A stretch of DNA of 64,000 bases, taken from positions 204,495 to 268,494 of the forward strand of contig NZ_JAJGZV010000005.1 of NCBI RefSeq assembly GCF_020805785.1. Direction: 5' to 3'. This stretch comes from Flavobacterium chungbukense (lineage in GTDB: Bacteria > Bacteroidota > Bacteroidia > Flavobacteriales > Flavobacteriaceae). This document shows, one piece after another, positions 63,625 to 64,000 of the stretch. Under the pieces are notes generated by a model. That model was not told the DNA's origin, ran no database searches, and worked only from the letters and a program-made list of their open reading frames with translations. The first letter of the stretch is position 1, and each line of letters starts with the position of its first letter. The translations under genes and the position numbers were made by a program.

Positions 63625-63877
63625 AAACAAAATTCATAAGTCAAATTCAAAAATTAAAAGTTTCATTTTAGGAATTTGTGTTTTTTTAATTGTAATTTCA
63701 GCCAATGCGCAATGTGCTATGTGTCGTGCAGCTTTGTCGGGAGATTCTAATATTAAAAAAGCTGAAGCAGTAAATGATGGGATTGTATATTTAATGGTTA
63801 TTCCTTATTTATTGGTCGCTATAATAGGCTATCTTATTTACAAAATGTATACATCTAAAAAGAAAAAAGCAGTGTAA
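63614..63877 (+). CDS. Small exported or membrane protein with a CxxC motif, unknown function
   Basis: The 87-residue protein has a signal-like hydrophobic segment (about 17-31, ending SANAQ) followed at once by CAMCRAAL. A soluble stretch of about 20 residues and one transmembrane helix (about 57-79, LMVIPYLLVAIIGYLIYKMY) with a Lys-rich tail complete it. The CxxC directly after the predicted cleavage site, facing the periplasm, suggests metal or disulfide chemistry. Its overlap with the DUF420 gene in the oxidase-assembly cluster suggests a helper role. I do not recognise a named family. An IS element begins about 4 bp after its stop codon. Confidence 0.75.
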   Translation: MHTKNKIHKSNSKIKSFILGICVFLIVISANAQCAMCRAALSGDSNIKKAEAVNDGIVYLMVIPYLLVAIIGYLIYKMYTSKKKKAV

Positions 63878-63880
63878 TTT

Positions 63881-64000
63881 TAGACTGCACCCAAAAGTTT
63901 GGACGAATTTATAATTAAATTTGATAATAATGAGCTCGATATTTTATCGGGCTCATTCCTTTTAAATTAAGTTTTATTCTTTCATTATTATAGTATTCTA
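63881..64000 (-). mobile_element. End of an IS3-family insertion sequence (continues past the window)
   Basis: The terminus near 63881 reads TAGACTGCACCCAAAAGTTT, resembling IS3-family (IS150-like) inverted repeats. The minus strand then encodes a typical transposase C-terminus. The element ends in the 3-4 bp after the stop codon of the small CxxC gene, so that gene is intact. The other end and the target duplication are outside the window. Confidence 0.8.
63915..64000 (-). CDS. IS3-family transposase (OrfB), C-terminal fragment
   Basis: Reading the minus strand from the window edge gives EYYNNERIKLNLKGMSP, then IKYRAHYYQI and a stop at 63915. This is the characteristic end of IS3-family integrase-core transposases, beyond the catalytic DDE. 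Only 27 codons lie in the window; the catalytic part and any frameshift window are outside. The frame is short and easily overlooked. Confidence 0.85.
   Translation of the reverse strand, partial: EYYNNERIKLNLKGMSPIKYRAHYYQI

Overview
The window is chromosomal DNA of a gliding member of the Bacteroidota, almost certainly a Flavobacterium close to the F. johnsoniae clade. The evidence is the AT-rich sequence, promoters of the Bacteroidota type (TTTG, about 19 bp, TAnnTTTG), and type IX secretion/gliding genes (sprA, a remB-like gene, a CHU_C-tailed adhesin with SprF- and OmpA-like partners). An alternative complex III plus aa3-oxidase respiratory cluster and the local order sprA-gcvH-VanZ-deoC-remB also fit. 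No ribosomal RNA, CRISPR array, prophage or defence island was seen.

Layout. 1-10.5 kb: the 3' end of a sensor kinase, a small Lys/Ala-rich exported protein, a membrane metallophosphoesterase, a thioredoxin-fold protein without its redox cysteines, a NodB-type deacetylase and a large DUF2723 membrane protein. Two tandem tRNA-Gln genes follow, each with its own promoter and terminator, then AraC regulator, aldehyde dehydrogenase and universal stress genes. 10.6-15.4 kb: the rimP-nusA-infB operon with a terminator-like hairpin in its leader. 15.4-16.5 kb: convergent DUF4920 and SPOR-domain genes. 16.6-28.1 kb: one long operon, actABCDEF-coxBA, encoding quinol oxidation and the core of the aa3 oxidase. 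28.1-31.5 kb: ruvB, a cytochrome P450 and queG, tightly packed. 31.5-43.6 kb: a surface-adhesin locus with a 2880-residue lectin-like, highly repetitive type B T9SS substrate, a PorP/SprF protein and an OmpA-family protein. 43.9-47.4 kb: a CBS protein, malic enzyme fused to phosphotransacetylase, and ruvA. 47.5-58.6 kb: the giant SprA, gcvH, a VanZ-like gene, deoC and the remB-like gene. 58.7-63.9 kb: the second half of the oxidase machinery (heme O synthase, two subunit III proteins, subunit IV), a Cys-less SCO-like protein, a true SCO protein, a DUF420 protein and a small CxxC membrane protein. The window ends inside an IS3-family element whose transposase lies on the minus strand.

How it works together. 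The two respiratory blocks, about 30 kb apart, together encode quinol-to-oxygen electron transfer: ACIII oxidises the quinol, c-type hemes carry electrons, CoxB/CoxA reduce O2, and the 59-63 kb block supplies heme O, the remaining subunits and copper delivery. SprA provides the outer-membrane channel through which the CHU_C-tailed adhesin would be exported, with the SprF- and OmpA-like proteins as its dedicated partners.

Most of the window is conserved core genome. The least explained parts are the near-identical 591-bp repeats in the adhesin, the tandem tRNA-Gln units with an adjacent A/T palindrome, the rimP leader hairpin, an EF-hand-like loop inside the DUF420 protein, and the Cys-less thioredoxin- and SCO-like proteins. 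I saw no clear, wholly novel multi-gene system.
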